This document shows positions 25,379 to 34,191 of a stretch of DNA of 64,000 bases, piece after piece. Position 1 is the stretch's first letter. Each line of letters begins with the position of its first letter. Origin of the DNA: Kordia sp. TARA_039_SRF (lineage in GTDB: Bacteria > Bacteroidota > Bacteroidia > Flavobacteriales > Flavobacteriaceae); NCBI GenBank assembly GCA_006383075.2, contig SMNH02000002.1, positions 321,127-385,126 on the forward strand, written 5' to 3'. A model generated the notes under the pieces. The model was given only the letters and a program-made list of their open reading frames with translations, was not told the DNA's origin and searched no databases. Both the position numbers and the translations under genes were made by a program.

Positions 25379-27193
25379 ATGAGCACAGAAGCAATAAACA
25401 AAGACATCTTACGCGGGGGACAGTTCCTTGTGAAAGAAACAAAATGTGAAGACGTATTTACTCCAGAAGATTTCTCGGAGGAGCAAAACATGATGAAAGA
25501 ATCGGTAAAAGAATTCGTTGATCGTGAAATTTGGCCAAACAAAGAGCGTTTTGAAAAGAAAGATTATGCACTTACGGAAGAAATCATGCGTAAGGCAGGT
25601 GAACTTGGATTTTTAGGAATTGCGGTTCCTGAAAAGTATGACGGAATGGGTATGGGATTCGTTTCTACCATGTTGGTATGTGATTATATTTCTGGTGCCA
25701 CAGGTTCCATCGCAACCGCTTTTGGAGCGCATACGGGGATTGGAACTATGCCAATCACATTGTACGGAACGGAAGAACAGAAGCAAAAATACGTTCCTGC
25801 ATTGGCAGTAGGAGAAAAATTTGGAGCGTATTGTTTAACAGAGCCAGGCGCTGGTTCGGATGCAAACTCTGGAAAAACGAAGGCTGTTTTATCCGAAGAT
25901 GGAAAACACTACTTAATTTCTGGACAAAAAATGTGGATATCGAACGCTGGTTTTGCGGAAGTATTCATCGTATTCGCTCGTATTGAAGATGACAAAAACA
26001 TCACAGGATTTATTGTAGAATACGACAAAGACAATCCAAACGGAATGACCTTGGGTGAAGAAGAACACAAACTCGGAATTCACTCCTCTTCTACGCGTCA
26101 GGTGTTCTTTAATGAAACCAAAGTTCCTGTAGAAAACATGCTTTCTGAAAGAGGAAATGGTTTTAAAATCGCGATGAACGCCTTGAACGTTGGACGTATC
26201 AAGTTGGCAGCTGCGTGTTTAGATGCGCAACGTCGTGTTATTACCGAAGCAACGAAGTATGCCAACGAGCGTATTCAGTTCAAAACGCCGATTGCGAAAT
26301 TTGGAGCGATTAAATCAAAAATTGCAGAAATGGCAACCGCATGTTACGTAGGAGAATCTGCGTCATACCGTGCAGCAAAAAACATTGAAGATCGTATTGC
26401 TATTCGCGAAGCAGAAGGAAACTCATTTCAAGAAGCTGAATTAAAAGGTGTGGAAGAATACGCGATTGAGTGCTCTATCTTAAAAGTAAAAATCTCAGAA
26501 GATATTCAAAAAGTAACCGACGAAGGAATCCAAATTTTTGGAGGAATGGGATTCTCGGCAGACACACCAATGGAATCTGCATGGAGAGACGCGCGTATTT
26601 CTCGTATTTACGAAGGAACCAACGAAATCAACCGTATGTTGGCGGTAGGAATGTTGGTGAAAAAGGCGATGAAAGGTCACGTAAACTTGTTGGAGCCAGC
26701 GATGAAAGTTGCGGATGAATTGATGGGAATTCCGTCGTTTGACATTCCAGACTACTCTGAACTCTTCTCAGAAGAAAAAGAAATGGTAGCGAAGTTGAAA
26801 AAAGTATTCTTAATGGTGGCAGGTTCTGCGGTTCAAAAATTCGGACCACAATTAGAAGAACACCAGCAATTATTGATGGCTGCGGCAGATATCTTAATTG
26901 AAATCTACATGGTAGAATCGGCAATCTTACGTACTGAAAAGAACGCAAAACGTTTCGGTGAAGATTCGCAAGAAGTACAAATCGCGATGACTCGATTGAA
27001 CTTATTCAACGCTGTAGAGAAAATTACGACCAAAGCCAAAGAAGGAATCGTATCTTTTGCAGAAGGTGACGAGCAACGTATGATGTTAATGGGCTTAAAG
27101 CGTTTTACAAAATACGCAAATATGCCAAACGTAGTTGCTTTACGTAACACCATCGCAGAAAAAGTGACTGCTGAAAACGAATACTGTTTCTAA
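25379..27193 (+). CDS. Acyl-CoA dehydrogenase
   Basis: A 604-residue FAD enzyme that makes trans-2-enoyl-CoA, the first step of beta-oxidation. The ATG at 25379 (MSTEAINKD) is preferred over an upstream start at 25346. Seen: MMKESVKEFVDREIWP (N-terminal helical domain), YCLTEPGAGSDANSGKTKA, ISGQKMWISNAGFAEVF (middle beta domain), NVGRIKLAAACLDAQRR, QIFGGMGFSADTPMESAWRDARISRIYEGTNEINR in blocks, with the Glu region of the acyl-CoA dehydrogenase signature. An extra C-terminal helical part of about 150 residues makes it longer than typical 380-residue enzymes; this long form is common in Bacteroidetes. Last gene of the operon, followed by a terminator. Confidence 0.95.
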   Translation: MSTEAINKDILRGGQFLVKETKCEDVFTPEDFSEEQNMMKESVKEFVDREIWPNKERFEKKDYALTEEIMRKAGELGFLGIAVPEKYDGMGMGFVSTMLVCDYISGATGSIATAFGAHTGIGTMPITLYGTEEQKQKYVPALAVGEKFGAYCLTEPGAGSDANSGKTKAVLSEDGKHYLISGQKMWISNAGFAEVFIVFARIEDDKNITGFIVEYDKDNPNGMTLGEEEHKLGIHSSSTRQVFFNETKVPVENMLSERGNGFKIAMNALNVGRIKLAAACLDAQRRVITEATKYANERIQFKTPIAKFGAIKSKIAEMATACYVGESASYRAAKNIEDRIAIREAEGNSFQEAELKGVEEYAIECSILKVKISEDIQKVTDEGIQIFGGMGFSADTPMESAWRDARISRIYEGTNEINRMLAVGMLVKKAMKGHVNLLEPAMKVADELMGIPSFDIPDYSELFSEEKEMVAKLKKVFLMVAGSAVQKFGPQLEEHQQLLMAAADILIEIYMVESAILRTEKNAKRFGEDSQEVQIAMTRLNLFNAVEKITTKAKEGIVSFAEGDEQRMMLMGLKRFTKYANMPNVVALRNTIAEKVTAENEYCF

Positions 27194-27254
27194 GAGTCAA
27201 AACATATAAAAGATAATTCTAAACACATTAGGTTTTAGAATTTAGTTGTTTGTA

Positions 27255-27282
27255 AAGCCATCTCACTTGAGGTGGCTTTTTT
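27255..27282 (+). terminator. Intrinsic terminator of the fad operon
   Basis: AAGCCATCTCA-CT-TGAGGTGGCTT stem with one G-T mismatch pair, followed by a T run. Confidence 0.85.
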
Positions 27283-27302
27283 GTATTCTAAATGCTCTTT
27301 TT

Positions 27303-27352
27303 TGTCATTCCTACGTTCATGCTGAGCCTGCCAAAGTAAAGGCAGGAACCCA
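27303..27352. repeat. REP-like intergenic element (GTCATTCCTACG type)
   Basis: GTCATTCCTACG with an internal hairpin CCTGCC-N8-GGCAGG. This resembles the dispersed intergenic repeats of Flavobacteria; others here are at 20051-20185 and 61404-61471. The remainder of the gap to 27685 holds only small hairpins such as AAAACCT-CAGC-AGGTTTT near 27465-27480, with no gene. Confidence 0.6.
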
Positions 27353-27685
27353 CTCACTACTCCAACATGAAAAAGAAGTGTAAACACCTAAATTACAAAT
27401 ACTTACATCTTCCCTAAAAAACCACCGCATCTTTCTCAAAAAACCTCCTCTACTTTTACCCAAAACCTCAGCAGGTTTTGGTCATTTCCTCAGCAGGTTT
27501 TTGGAGATACCTTATTTGGGGTAAAATGTTGGTTGGTTTTTTATGTTTTTTTGTGATGTAAAAGAAGATTTTTTTGTGTTACGGGAAACCACATTGTGTA
27601 TGTGTGGGTTTTGTTTTACATTTATAAAAAATAACAGGAAGTTGAGATGAAAAAAGTTACTGTTATTTACCCTATTTAGTACAAA

Positions 27686-27720
27686 AACAGGAATTCCTGT
27701 TATACATACGTTGTGCACCA
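27686..27720 (+). repeat. Left boundary of cassette 1: palindrome plus GTTGTGCA box
   Basis: A perfect 16-bp palindrome AACAGGAATTCCTGTT (27686-27701) is followed by ATACATACGTTGTGCACC. The box GTTGTGCA (27710-27717) is an exact inverted match to TGCACAAC at 28367-28374 after the gene. The sequence ATACGTTGkGCAC recurs before the next gene (28491-28503). Confidence 0.7.
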
Positions 27721-27737
27721 TTAAAAAAATAATACTA

Positions 27738-28358
27738 ATGAAAAAAGAAACTACTGAAGTAATAAAAAATACTGGATTCCCTTGGGAGAACCTTTTTCCA
27801 GATATCTTATGGATATCATTCTGGTTATTTCTTTTATTTATTACAAAAGAATTTATCAAAAAAATCATAACAGCTCTATTGAATAGAGTTAAACACGGAG
27901 CAGGAATGAAAATTGGCTCATTTGAATTGGATGGACTTAAAGTAAGTGGTAACAATAATTTGTCAAACAACCATTTTGAAATTAGTGAAGACCAAAATAA
28001 TATGCGTGGGAAAGACAGAGCCAATGTCTATAAATTACATAGAGGAGCAATGTTGACTCACAAAATATTTAAGTCAAAAAAAGATGGACAATTATATGAT
28101 ATTTTGATTTATGTAATTCCAAATAAGAGCAGTAACCTAATTCAAGTAAAGAGTGTTGAGTATTATTTTGGTAAATTTTGGGGGCATAAAATTTTCACAT
28201 CAAATGACAGAAGTAATGGATTTGCGATAGCAACTTCTGCCTACGGACCATTTTTATGTACTGCTAAAATCAACTTTAACGACGGAAAATCAGAGCTAGT
28301 TTATAGATATATAGATTTTGAAATGGGAAATGTTGCTGAAATAACGAATGACGAATAA
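27738..28358 (+). CDS. Membrane-anchored prokaryotic YEATS (pYEATS) domain protein
   Basis: 206 residues from the ATG at 27738. One TM helix near residues 22-42 (LWISFWLFLLFITKEFI), a short linker, and a C-terminal immunoglobulin-like domain of about 95 residues with the pYEATS pattern: DGQLYDILIYVIPNKSSNLIQVKSVEYYFG in blocks, SNGFAIATSAYGPFLCTAKINF and a final YRYIDFE strand. Prokaryotic YEATS domains are known from membrane-linked proteins predicted to act in signalling or conflict systems with TIR and other effectors. Here it lies in a cassette-like unit bounded by inverted boxes. The ligand is unknown; the domain call rests on strand pattern. Confidence 0.65.
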   Translation: MKKETTEVIKNTGFPWENLFPDILWISFWLFLLFITKEFIKKIITALLNRVKHGAGMKIGSFELDGLKVSGNNNLSNNHFEISEDQNNMRGKDRANVYKLHRGAMLTHKIFKSKKDGQLYDILIYVIPNKSSNLIQVKSVEYYFGKFWGHKIFTSNDRSNGFAIATSAYGPFLCTAKINFNDGKSELVYRYIDFEMGNVAEITNDE

Positions 28359-28364
28359 AATAAC

Positions 28365-28504
28365 GTTGCACAACACGGTGTATAATTAATTACGGCTGAA
28401 TTTCCTCACCGGAAATTCAATCTTATTAATTATCTTTCCACAACAACGGAAAACGACTCGCGTCCTTTTCCTGCAAAAAATCATACACAAATACGTTGGG
28501 CACA
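28365..28504 (+). repeat. attC-like junction between cassette 1 and cassette 2
   Basis: It opens with TTGCACAAC (partner of GTTGTGCA at 27710) and ends with GTTGGGCACA at 28495-28504 (partner of TGTGCCCAAC at 29407). Between them lie nested inverted repeats: GTGTAT/ATACAC, ATAATTAAT (28382-28390) / ATTAATTAT (28425-28433) and TGAATTTCC (28397-28405) / GGAAATTCA (28411-28419). Outer boxes that match across the gene, with a folded middle, are the plan of integron attC sites. No integrase is visible, so the name is descriptive only. Confidence 0.6.
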
Positions 28505-28520
28505 ATATGAAAAAACATCT

Positions 28521-29399
28521 ATGAAACAAAAATCGACAATGGATTATGAACGGATTCTCTTAAAAGACCCTTTATTTACAGAATACTCGTTACGCGATGT
28601 AAATGATATGGACTTACTTAATCTGCTATATTTTCTTGGTGATAATAGTACTTACAATCATCTAAATATAATTGACAGTTATTGTCCTATCTGCAAAAAA
28701 GATACAACTTTCAATAGTGAGCAATCCGACCAACAAGAGTTGAGTGACTTATTAGGTGATGCAGGAATGTATAGTGGATTTTCAGGAGAAAAAAGAGAAA
28801 TCACCTTAATTGAAGAATTAGAAAAAAGATGTGTTTTTATAAGAAAATTTAATTGCCCACGAAAACCTCATGACTCGGCTCATAGCCAAATTTTCATTTT
28901 TAGAGTAATTGGTACAACTCTTATTAAAATTGGACAACATCCAACATTAGCGGATTTATCGAAACAAGACCTAAAAAAATATCGAAAACTGAATGATAAT
29001 ATTTATTCGGAGTTAAACCGAGCTGTTGGATTATCAACACACGGAGTTGGAATTGGTTCTTTCGTTTACTTAAGAAGAATTATCGAAAAACATATTGTAT
29101 ATCCAAAAATACAGGAACTTATTGCTGAAGGAACTCTTACTAATGAGCAAATTTCTAAATCCGATTTTAAAGAAAAAATTAAACTATCTAAAGACAAGTT
29201 ATCTTCTTTTTTGGTTGAGAACACTAAAATTTATTCTATTTTAAGTAAAGGTATTCACGAACTTGAAGAAGAAGAATGTAAAAGTTACTTTCCGATATTA
29301 AGAACAGCTATAGAGATAGTTTTAGACGAGGAAATTGAACAAAAAGAAAAGGAAAAAAAGAATAAGTTAATATCTGACCAATTGAATAAATTTAAATAA
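28521..29399 (+). CDS. Hypothetical protein with a zinc-ribbon-like N-terminal part, cassette 2
   Basis: A 292-residue soluble protein. The N-terminal third has CPIC (about 56-59), a later Cys at about 105 and NCPR near 113, which could bind zinc. The C-terminal half is helical (GIGSFVYLRRIIEKHIV, then YSILSKGIHELEEEECKSYFPILR), a pattern recurring at the end of several uncharacterised proteins linked to DUF4145-like or HEPN-like helical domains. The tail is very rich in Lys and Glu. No enzyme motif recognised. It sits between GTTGGGCACA and its exact inverted partner, so it behaves as the second unit of a cassette pair. Function unknown. Confidence 0.6.
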   Translation: MKQKSTMDYERILLKDPLFTEYSLRDVNDMDLLNLLYFLGDNSTYNHLNIIDSYCPICKKDTTFNSEQSDQQELSDLLGDAGMYSGFSGEKREITLIEELEKRCVFIRKFNCPRKPHDSAHSQIFIFRVIGTTLIKIGQHPTLADLSKQDLKKYRKLNDNIYSELNRAVGLSTHGVGIGSFVYLRRIIEKHIVYPKIQELIAEGTLTNEQISKSDFKEKIKLSKDKLSSFLVENTKIYSILSKGIHELEEEECKSYFPILRTAIEIVLDEEIEQKEKEKKNKLISDQLNKFK

Positions 29400-29406
29400 A
29401 AAATAC

Positions 29407-29482
29407 TGTGCCCAACAATGGCTATAAGTAATTGCTTGTTCTCGCCTACTTCTGAAAATCCTCGCGAATTTTCAGTTTAGTC
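29407..29482 (+). repeat. Right boundary of cassette 2: TGTGCCCAAC box plus hairpin
   Basis: TGTGCCCAAC (29407-29416) is the exact reverse complement of GTTGGGCACA upstream of the gene. It is followed by a TATAAGTAATT stretch like that at 28380 and by the hairpin CTGAAAAT-N8-ATTTTCAG ending near 29479. No GTTGGGC-like closing box was found before the next gene, so the array ends or decays here. Confidence 0.65.
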
Positions 29483-29558
29483 ATAATTTTAGAGTCAAGT
29501 ACTAGTCTTTGTAACTATTCATATCTGAAACTATCTACCTTAATCTAAAAAATCATAA

Positions 29559-30608
29559 ATGGCAAGAATATATGGAACTATAGAATCTCTAAAATCCTTG
29601 AAATCTGAATTAGAAGATAAAGGAGTTTCTAGATTTAGTTCTGTAAGAGAAATTAAATATTTTTTGTCAAATTATGAATCAGAAAGACTATCGATTCTTG
29701 ATGAAATATCGAACAAGTTAGAAAAAGAATATTCAGAAACTTGTAAAAATCTTGAATTAAAAATCAAGAAAAAATCTGAAATCATCAATTTTGAAGAAGA
29801 AAAGATAAACAATAAAGTTTCTGAATTACGAATAAAAATTGATTCAATTCAGAATAACAAAAAAGGAAACGTATTAAAGAACATAATTTCAAATATTCAT
29901 CTTTACTTTCTAAAAAAACAATCCAATCGCTATCTGAAAAATAAAACTGAATTCATAAATTCATCTGTAAAAGAAATATCTATACACATTAAAAATGATG
30001 AACTTTTCATCGAAAAATATAAAACGGAAAAACAAAACATAATTGAAAGAAGGGCTAAACCTAAAATTGATGAATTGGAATATATTCGAAATGTAATACG
30101 AAATTCTAAAAACTTGATTTCAGGAGCCATTGGAGAAAATTTAGTCGTTAAGGAAATAAAAAAACTATCCGATGATTATGTTTTAATTAATGATTTTAAT
30201 TTAAATTTTTCTAGCCCTATTTTTTTTAAAAAACAGCATCAAAATATCTATTCCATACAAATTGATCATCTTTTAATATCTAAGGCTGGTATTTTTATAA
30301 TTGAAACAAAAAACTGGAGTAAATCATCCGTAGAATCAATTAGTTTACGATCACCAATAGAACAAATTGAAAGAGCAAATTTTGCTCTTTACATATATAT
30401 TTCTCAAAATATAACTCTAAACGAACACCACTGGGGAGAACAAAAAATTCCAATACGAAATCTTATCGTGATGATTAACAATAAACCTAAAGGAGAATTC
30501 AAATACGTAAAAGTAAAGCTCTTAAAAGAAATGAATAATTATATTAACTATTTTGAGCCTATATTGACAGAAAAGCAAGTAAACAAAATAGCCGACATTT
30601 TAATTTAG
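29559..30608 (+). CDS. NERD-domain protein with N-terminal coiled coil
   Basis: 349 residues. Residues 1-180 are strongly charged and helical (repeated Glu/Lys/Ile heptads, for example DEISNKLEKEYSETCKNLEL), predicted coiled coil. Residues 190-310 fit the NERD nuclease-related domain: ISGAIGENLVVKEIKKL, IQIDHLLISKAGIFIIETKNWS with the restriction-like core D-(x)n-ExK. NERD proteins are predicted nucleases of the restriction fold, often in accessory islands. It directly follows the cassette array and is very AT-rich, which suggests transferred DNA. Target unknown. Confidence 0.78.
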   Translation: MARIYGTIESLKSLKSELEDKGVSRFSSVREIKYFLSNYESERLSILDEISNKLEKEYSETCKNLELKIKKKSEIINFEEEKINNKVSELRIKIDSIQNNKKGNVLKNIISNIHLYFLKKQSNRYLKNKTEFINSSVKEISIHIKNDELFIEKYKTEKQNIIERRAKPKIDELEYIRNVIRNSKNLISGAIGENLVVKEIKKLSDDYVLINDFNLNFSSPIFFKKQHQNIYSIQIDHLLISKAGIFIIETKNWSKSSVESISLRSPIEQIERANFALYIYISQNITLNEHHWGEQKIPIRNLIVMINNKPKGEFKYVKVKLLKEMNNYINYFEPILTEKQVNKIADILI

Positions 30609-30673
30609 TAAAAAGCTGTAGACAATTAAAGCAACCAAAATTCTCAATACTAAATTCTAAAACCAAAAAACCA

Positions 30674-30681
30674 TACCTTTG
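30674..30681 (+). promoter_or_regulatory. -7 promoter box TACCTTTG of the rRNA methyltransferase gene
   Basis: Exact TAnnTTTG match 25 bp before the GTG at 30707. Confidence 0.55.
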
Positions 30682-30706
30682 CCAAAAACACAAGCAACAC
30701 AAAAAA

Positions 30707-31921
30707 GTGTCACAACTCCCAAACATCCCCACAAAAAAAATCGCCATCAAACTGAAACCTTCTGCGGAAGTTTTGGTAAAAAAAGGACATCCATGGGTGT
30801 TTGAAAATAGTATTGTCAAACAAAATAAAGAAGGAAGTTCGGGCGACTTGGCAATTATTTTTGACAATCGAAAGAATCAATTCTTAGCAGTTGGCTTTTA
30901 CGACTCGAATTCTCCTATTCGTATCAAAATCTTGCAAGCCAACACACCTGCAACGATTAATGCGGAATGGTTTACTACGAAAGTGCAAGAAGCCTACAAC
31001 AAACGAATCCCACTACTAGAAACAGATACGAACAGTTATCGCCTGATTTACGGCGAAAATGACAACTTACCATCACTCGTGGCTGATGTGTATAATTCGG
31101 TGCTGGTTGTGAAATTATATGCATCGTATTGGTTCTACTATTTAAAGGATATTTTACCTGCGTTACAACAAATCAGTAAAGCGAAGACAACGGTGTTGCG
31201 ACTCAGCCGAAATGTGCAAAAAGAAGGTAACGAATTTGGTTTTACAGACGGACAAATCATAGACGGCGAACTCGATAATGAAGTTGTCATCTTCAAAGAA
31301 CACGGTGTCAAATTCTCCGCAAACGTGATTCGCGGGCATAAAACAGGCTACTTTTTAGACCATAGAGCCAATCGGAAAAAAGTAGGCGAACTTTCCAAAA
31401 ACAAAACCGTACTGGATGTGTTTTCTTATGCCGGCGGATTCTCCGTGCATGCATTGGCTGGTGGCGCAAAAGAAGTGACAAGTTTGGATATCAGTGCGCC
31501 CGCGTTGGAAATTGCAAAAAGCAATGCCAAACTCAATTCGTTTTCTGGAACACATCACAGTATTGTGGGTGATGCGTTTGAGGAATTAAATCATCTGGCG
31601 AAAGCCAAAAAGAAATACGACATCGTTGTAATTGATCCACCGTCGTTTGCCAAAAGTGCTGCGGAAATCGGAAAGGCAATTACCAGCTATAAAAAACTCA
31701 CACAATTGGGTTTGCAACTCGTCAATAAAAAAGGACTGTTGGTATTGGCATCGTGCAGTTCACGCGTAACTTCTGAGATATTTTTCGATTTGGTGGAAGA
31801 AACCTTACTGCGAAATAATGCCAAGTATAAAATTTTGGAACAGACTTTGCATGACATCGATCATCCGATAGGGTTTAAAGAAGGTGCGTATTTGAAATGT
31901 ATCTATGTGAGAATTGATTAA
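30707..31921 (+). CDS. Class I rRNA methyltransferase, RlmI/RlmK-like
   Basis: A 404-residue protein starting at GTG 30707. The N-terminus is a PUA RNA-binding domain (KPSAEVLVKKGHPWVFENSI), followed by the EEHGVKF-type RlmI bridging domain and a Rossmann methyltransferase: GHKTGYFLDHRANR, VLDVFSYAGGFSVHAL (motif I), VTSLDISAPALEIA (motif II), DIVVIDPPSFAKS (motif IV, DPPSF) and LVLASCSSRV. Relatives methylate cytosine C5 of 23S rRNA. Base composition returns to that of the core genome after the accessory stretch. Confidence 0.93.
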   Translation: MSQLPNIPTKKIAIKLKPSAEVLVKKGHPWVFENSIVKQNKEGSSGDLAIIFDNRKNQFLAVGFYDSNSPIRIKILQANTPATINAEWFTTKVQEAYNKRIPLLETDTNSYRLIYGENDNLPSLVADVYNSVLVVKLYASYWFYYLKDILPALQQISKAKTTVLRLSRNVQKEGNEFGFTDGQIIDGELDNEVVIFKEHGVKFSANVIRGHKTGYFLDHRANRKKVGELSKNKTVLDVFSYAGGFSVHALAGGAKEVTSLDISAPALEIAKSNAKLNSFSGTHHSIVGDAFEELNHLAKAKKKYDIVVIDPPSFAKSAAEIGKAITSYKKLTQLGLQLVNKKGLLVLASCSSRVTSEIFFDLVEETLLRNNAKYKILEQTLHDIDHPIGFKEGAYLKCIYVRID

Positions 31922-32062
31922 TTAAAATGGCGTTAAGCTATCTTAATTACTGCTTACTTAGCGTTTTACAAAAATCCATTTTGCAGAAATACCCTCTTTA
32001 CCTTATCTTTATGGCTATTGAGTTGTATATTATTCAATTCCTCACTCAAAATAACTGATATT

Positions 32063-33520
32063 ATGATACGTAAGCATCTTTTTTTCGCATTTGCCCTATT
32101 AGTTTGCACAACACTTTTCAGTCAACAAAAGCTGAATATGGACTTGTCAAACTCCTGTAGTTTTGATGGCTCTCCTATTACAGGAGAAATTTATGGCTTT
32201 TCTTCCTCCAACGAGGCGATTAGTATTGTGGATGAAATTGTAGGACATATTGGACTCAAAAGAAATTTCCAAATACAGGCGAGTAACGTTCCCAATGCTG
32301 CGGCAACAATAAGAAGAAGTCCTAACGGAACCTACGAAAGATACATCTTATACAGTCAAAGTTTTATCAGCAAAATTATCAACCGTTCCAACTCGTATTG
32401 GGCTGCTATTGGTGTGATGGCACATGAAATTGCACACCACTTAAACGGACATACGTTAAAAGGACCAAGCCGACCACCAACTGAGCTAGAAGCAGATGAG
32501 TTTGCTGGTTTTATCTTATACAAAATGGGCGCAACATTGGAGCAAGCGCAATCCATGTTTAACAACAGTTTGATGTACACGCGTTACGAATCTGCAACGC
32601 ATCCTGCAACTTCTGCACGATTGGAAGCGGTAGCGGTTGGATATCAAAAAGCAAAAGAAAAAGACGGAAAAACGACGGTTAGTAAACTTCCTAATTACAA
32701 GAAAAACTATCCTTCAACTACGACAAAAACCAACTATCCAAATACGACTACGTATCCAAAAACTACTACTACCTATCCTAAAACCACTACAAAGCCTAAA
32801 ACCACCACTACTACCAACAACAAGGTATTTTCATTGGTGATGGGAAAAGGAACAGGATATTATGGGCAAACGTGGAAAACCAGAACTGATTTTCCTAACG
32901 AAGAAATTAAAAAAGGTTGGAATGAAGATAGATACATTACCTCACTCACGTATGGCGATAATAAGTGGACGCTTGTCATGTCGAAAGGCACAAAATATAC
33001 CACACAACGATGGCGTACGCGTACGTATTTTCCAAAAGATGAAATCAAAAAAGGTTGGGATGACGGATATGCTATTACTTCCATTACCTATGGTGATGGA
33101 ATGTGGGCACTTGTAATGTCGAAAGGAAGCGGATTCTACTCACAACAATGGCGTACACGTGCTAATTTCCCAAAAGATGAAATCAAAGAAGGATGGGATT
33201 CTGGTAGACAAATTACTTCGCTTTCCTACGGTGATGGCAAATGGGTATTAGTCATGTCGAAAGGTTCCAAATCCAAATTACAAAAGTGGCGAACTCGTTC
33301 GTACTTTCCGAAAGATGAAATCAAAAAAGGTTGGGATGACGACTACGACATTACCACTCTTACGTATGGAGACGGAAAATGGGTATTGGTCTTATCAAAA
33401 GGAAGTGGCTTGTATTCGCAAGGATGGAGAAAACGCACCTACTTCCCATCATCAGAAATACGCAAAGGTTGGGACGATGGAAAAACCATTATTTCTGTAA
33501 ATTATGGGGGAGATAATTAA
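32063..33520 (+). CDS. Secreted metalloprotease-like protein with five DUF7477-type repeats
   Basis: 485 residues from the ATG at 32063 (the longer frame from 32018 would hide the signal peptide). Signal peptide to about residue 20 (LVCTTLFSQQ). Residues 21-195 are a zincin-like domain with MAHEIAHHLNGH (HExxH at 121-125) and ELEADEFAGF, the third-ligand ExxAD motif of M48-type proteases, but without the M48 membrane helices. A Thr/Pro/Lys-rich linker (205-253, repeats of YPKTTT) leads to five tandem repeats of about 46 residues, each with LVMSKGsg, WRTRtyFPKDEIKKGWDD and ITSLTYGDGKW, matching the DUF7477 type usually seen behind kinase domains. Likely secreted; substrate unknown. Confidence 0.82.
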   Translation: MIRKHLFFAFALLVCTTLFSQQKLNMDLSNSCSFDGSPITGEIYGFSSSNEAISIVDEIVGHIGLKRNFQIQASNVPNAAATIRRSPNGTYERYILYSQSFISKIINRSNSYWAAIGVMAHEIAHHLNGHTLKGPSRPPTELEADEFAGFILYKMGATLEQAQSMFNNSLMYTRYESATHPATSARLEAVAVGYQKAKEKDGKTTVSKLPNYKKNYPSTTTKTNYPNTTTYPKTTTTYPKTTTKPKTTTTTNNKVFSLVMGKGTGYYGQTWKTRTDFPNEEIKKGWNEDRYITSLTYGDNKWTLVMSKGTKYTTQRWRTRTYFPKDEIKKGWDDGYAITSITYGDGMWALVMSKGSGFYSQQWRTRANFPKDEIKEGWDSGRQITSLSYGDGKWVLVMSKGSKSKLQKWRTRSYFPKDEIKKGWDDDYDITTLTYGDGKWVLVLSKGSGLYSQGWRKRTYFPSSEIRKGWDDGKTIISVNYGGDN

Positions 33521-33550
33521 TTTTGAATTGATATCACTACATAATTTTTT

Positions 33551-34024
33551 ATGAAAAAACACATTCTCACTACACTCCTACTATTTACCAACGTACTACT
33601 TTTTGCGCAAACCTATGTGTACAATGGAAATTCAAACTTTACAAACGATTTGATTTGTACGGTAGAAAATGGCAACGTATACGATGGCAACTCCAGTTTT
33701 AGACAAGATATTTTATACAACGTTAAAGATTCCAAAGTCTACTTGGGAAACATGAATTTTCTAAAAGATATTGTGGTGACTATTCGCGATGGGAAAATAT
33801 ATCGTGGGAATTCGTTTTTTCAAGGTGATATTGTATTCAACATACAAAATAATACTATTTATAAAGGAAATTCTATTTCGTCGTTTGACATCATTGCGCG
33901 TATAGAAGACGGCAAAGTCTATAAAGGGAATTCACGCTTTCGCGGCGATATACTATTTAATTTTGATGGTGAATTGACTACGGAAGAGTTTGTAGCGGTT
34001 TGGCTCACTGTTTTTGAAAACTAA
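33551..34024 (+). CDS. Small secreted repeat protein
   Basis: 157 residues with a signal peptide (MKKHILTTLLLFTNVLLFAQ). The mature part consists of about five and a half repeats of 22 residues built on VYxGNSxFxxDIxxxIxDGK, predicting short beta strands stacked as a solenoid or beta-roll. No family name known. It lies 30 bp after the metalloprotease-repeat gene, both exported, so the two are probably co-transcribed and may work together; that is inference. Confidence 0.7.
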   Translation: MKKHILTTLLLFTNVLLFAQTYVYNGNSNFTNDLICTVENGNVYDGNSSFRQDILYNVKDSKVYLGNMNFLKDIVVTIRDGKIYRGNSFFQGDIVFNIQNNTIYKGNSISSFDIIARIEDGKVYKGNSRFRGDILFNFDGELTTEEFVAVWLTVFEN

Positions 34025-34191
34025 AACACAACATCCTTAAAAAATGAAACTTTTTTGCAAGACGAAGTCGAAGCAATCTGCTTCTTAGGAAACTATTACA
34101 CTAACTAAAAAAAGATTGCCTCAAATCAACGCGAATTTTAAAACTCGTGCTAAAAAATCAAAAAATAGTATCTTAGCACAAAGTCTGTAGT

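Noticed and set aside
27686-29482. A true integron
   Set aside because: No integrase gene or attI site is in the window, and the box of the first gene deviates from RYYYAAC. Called attC-like only.
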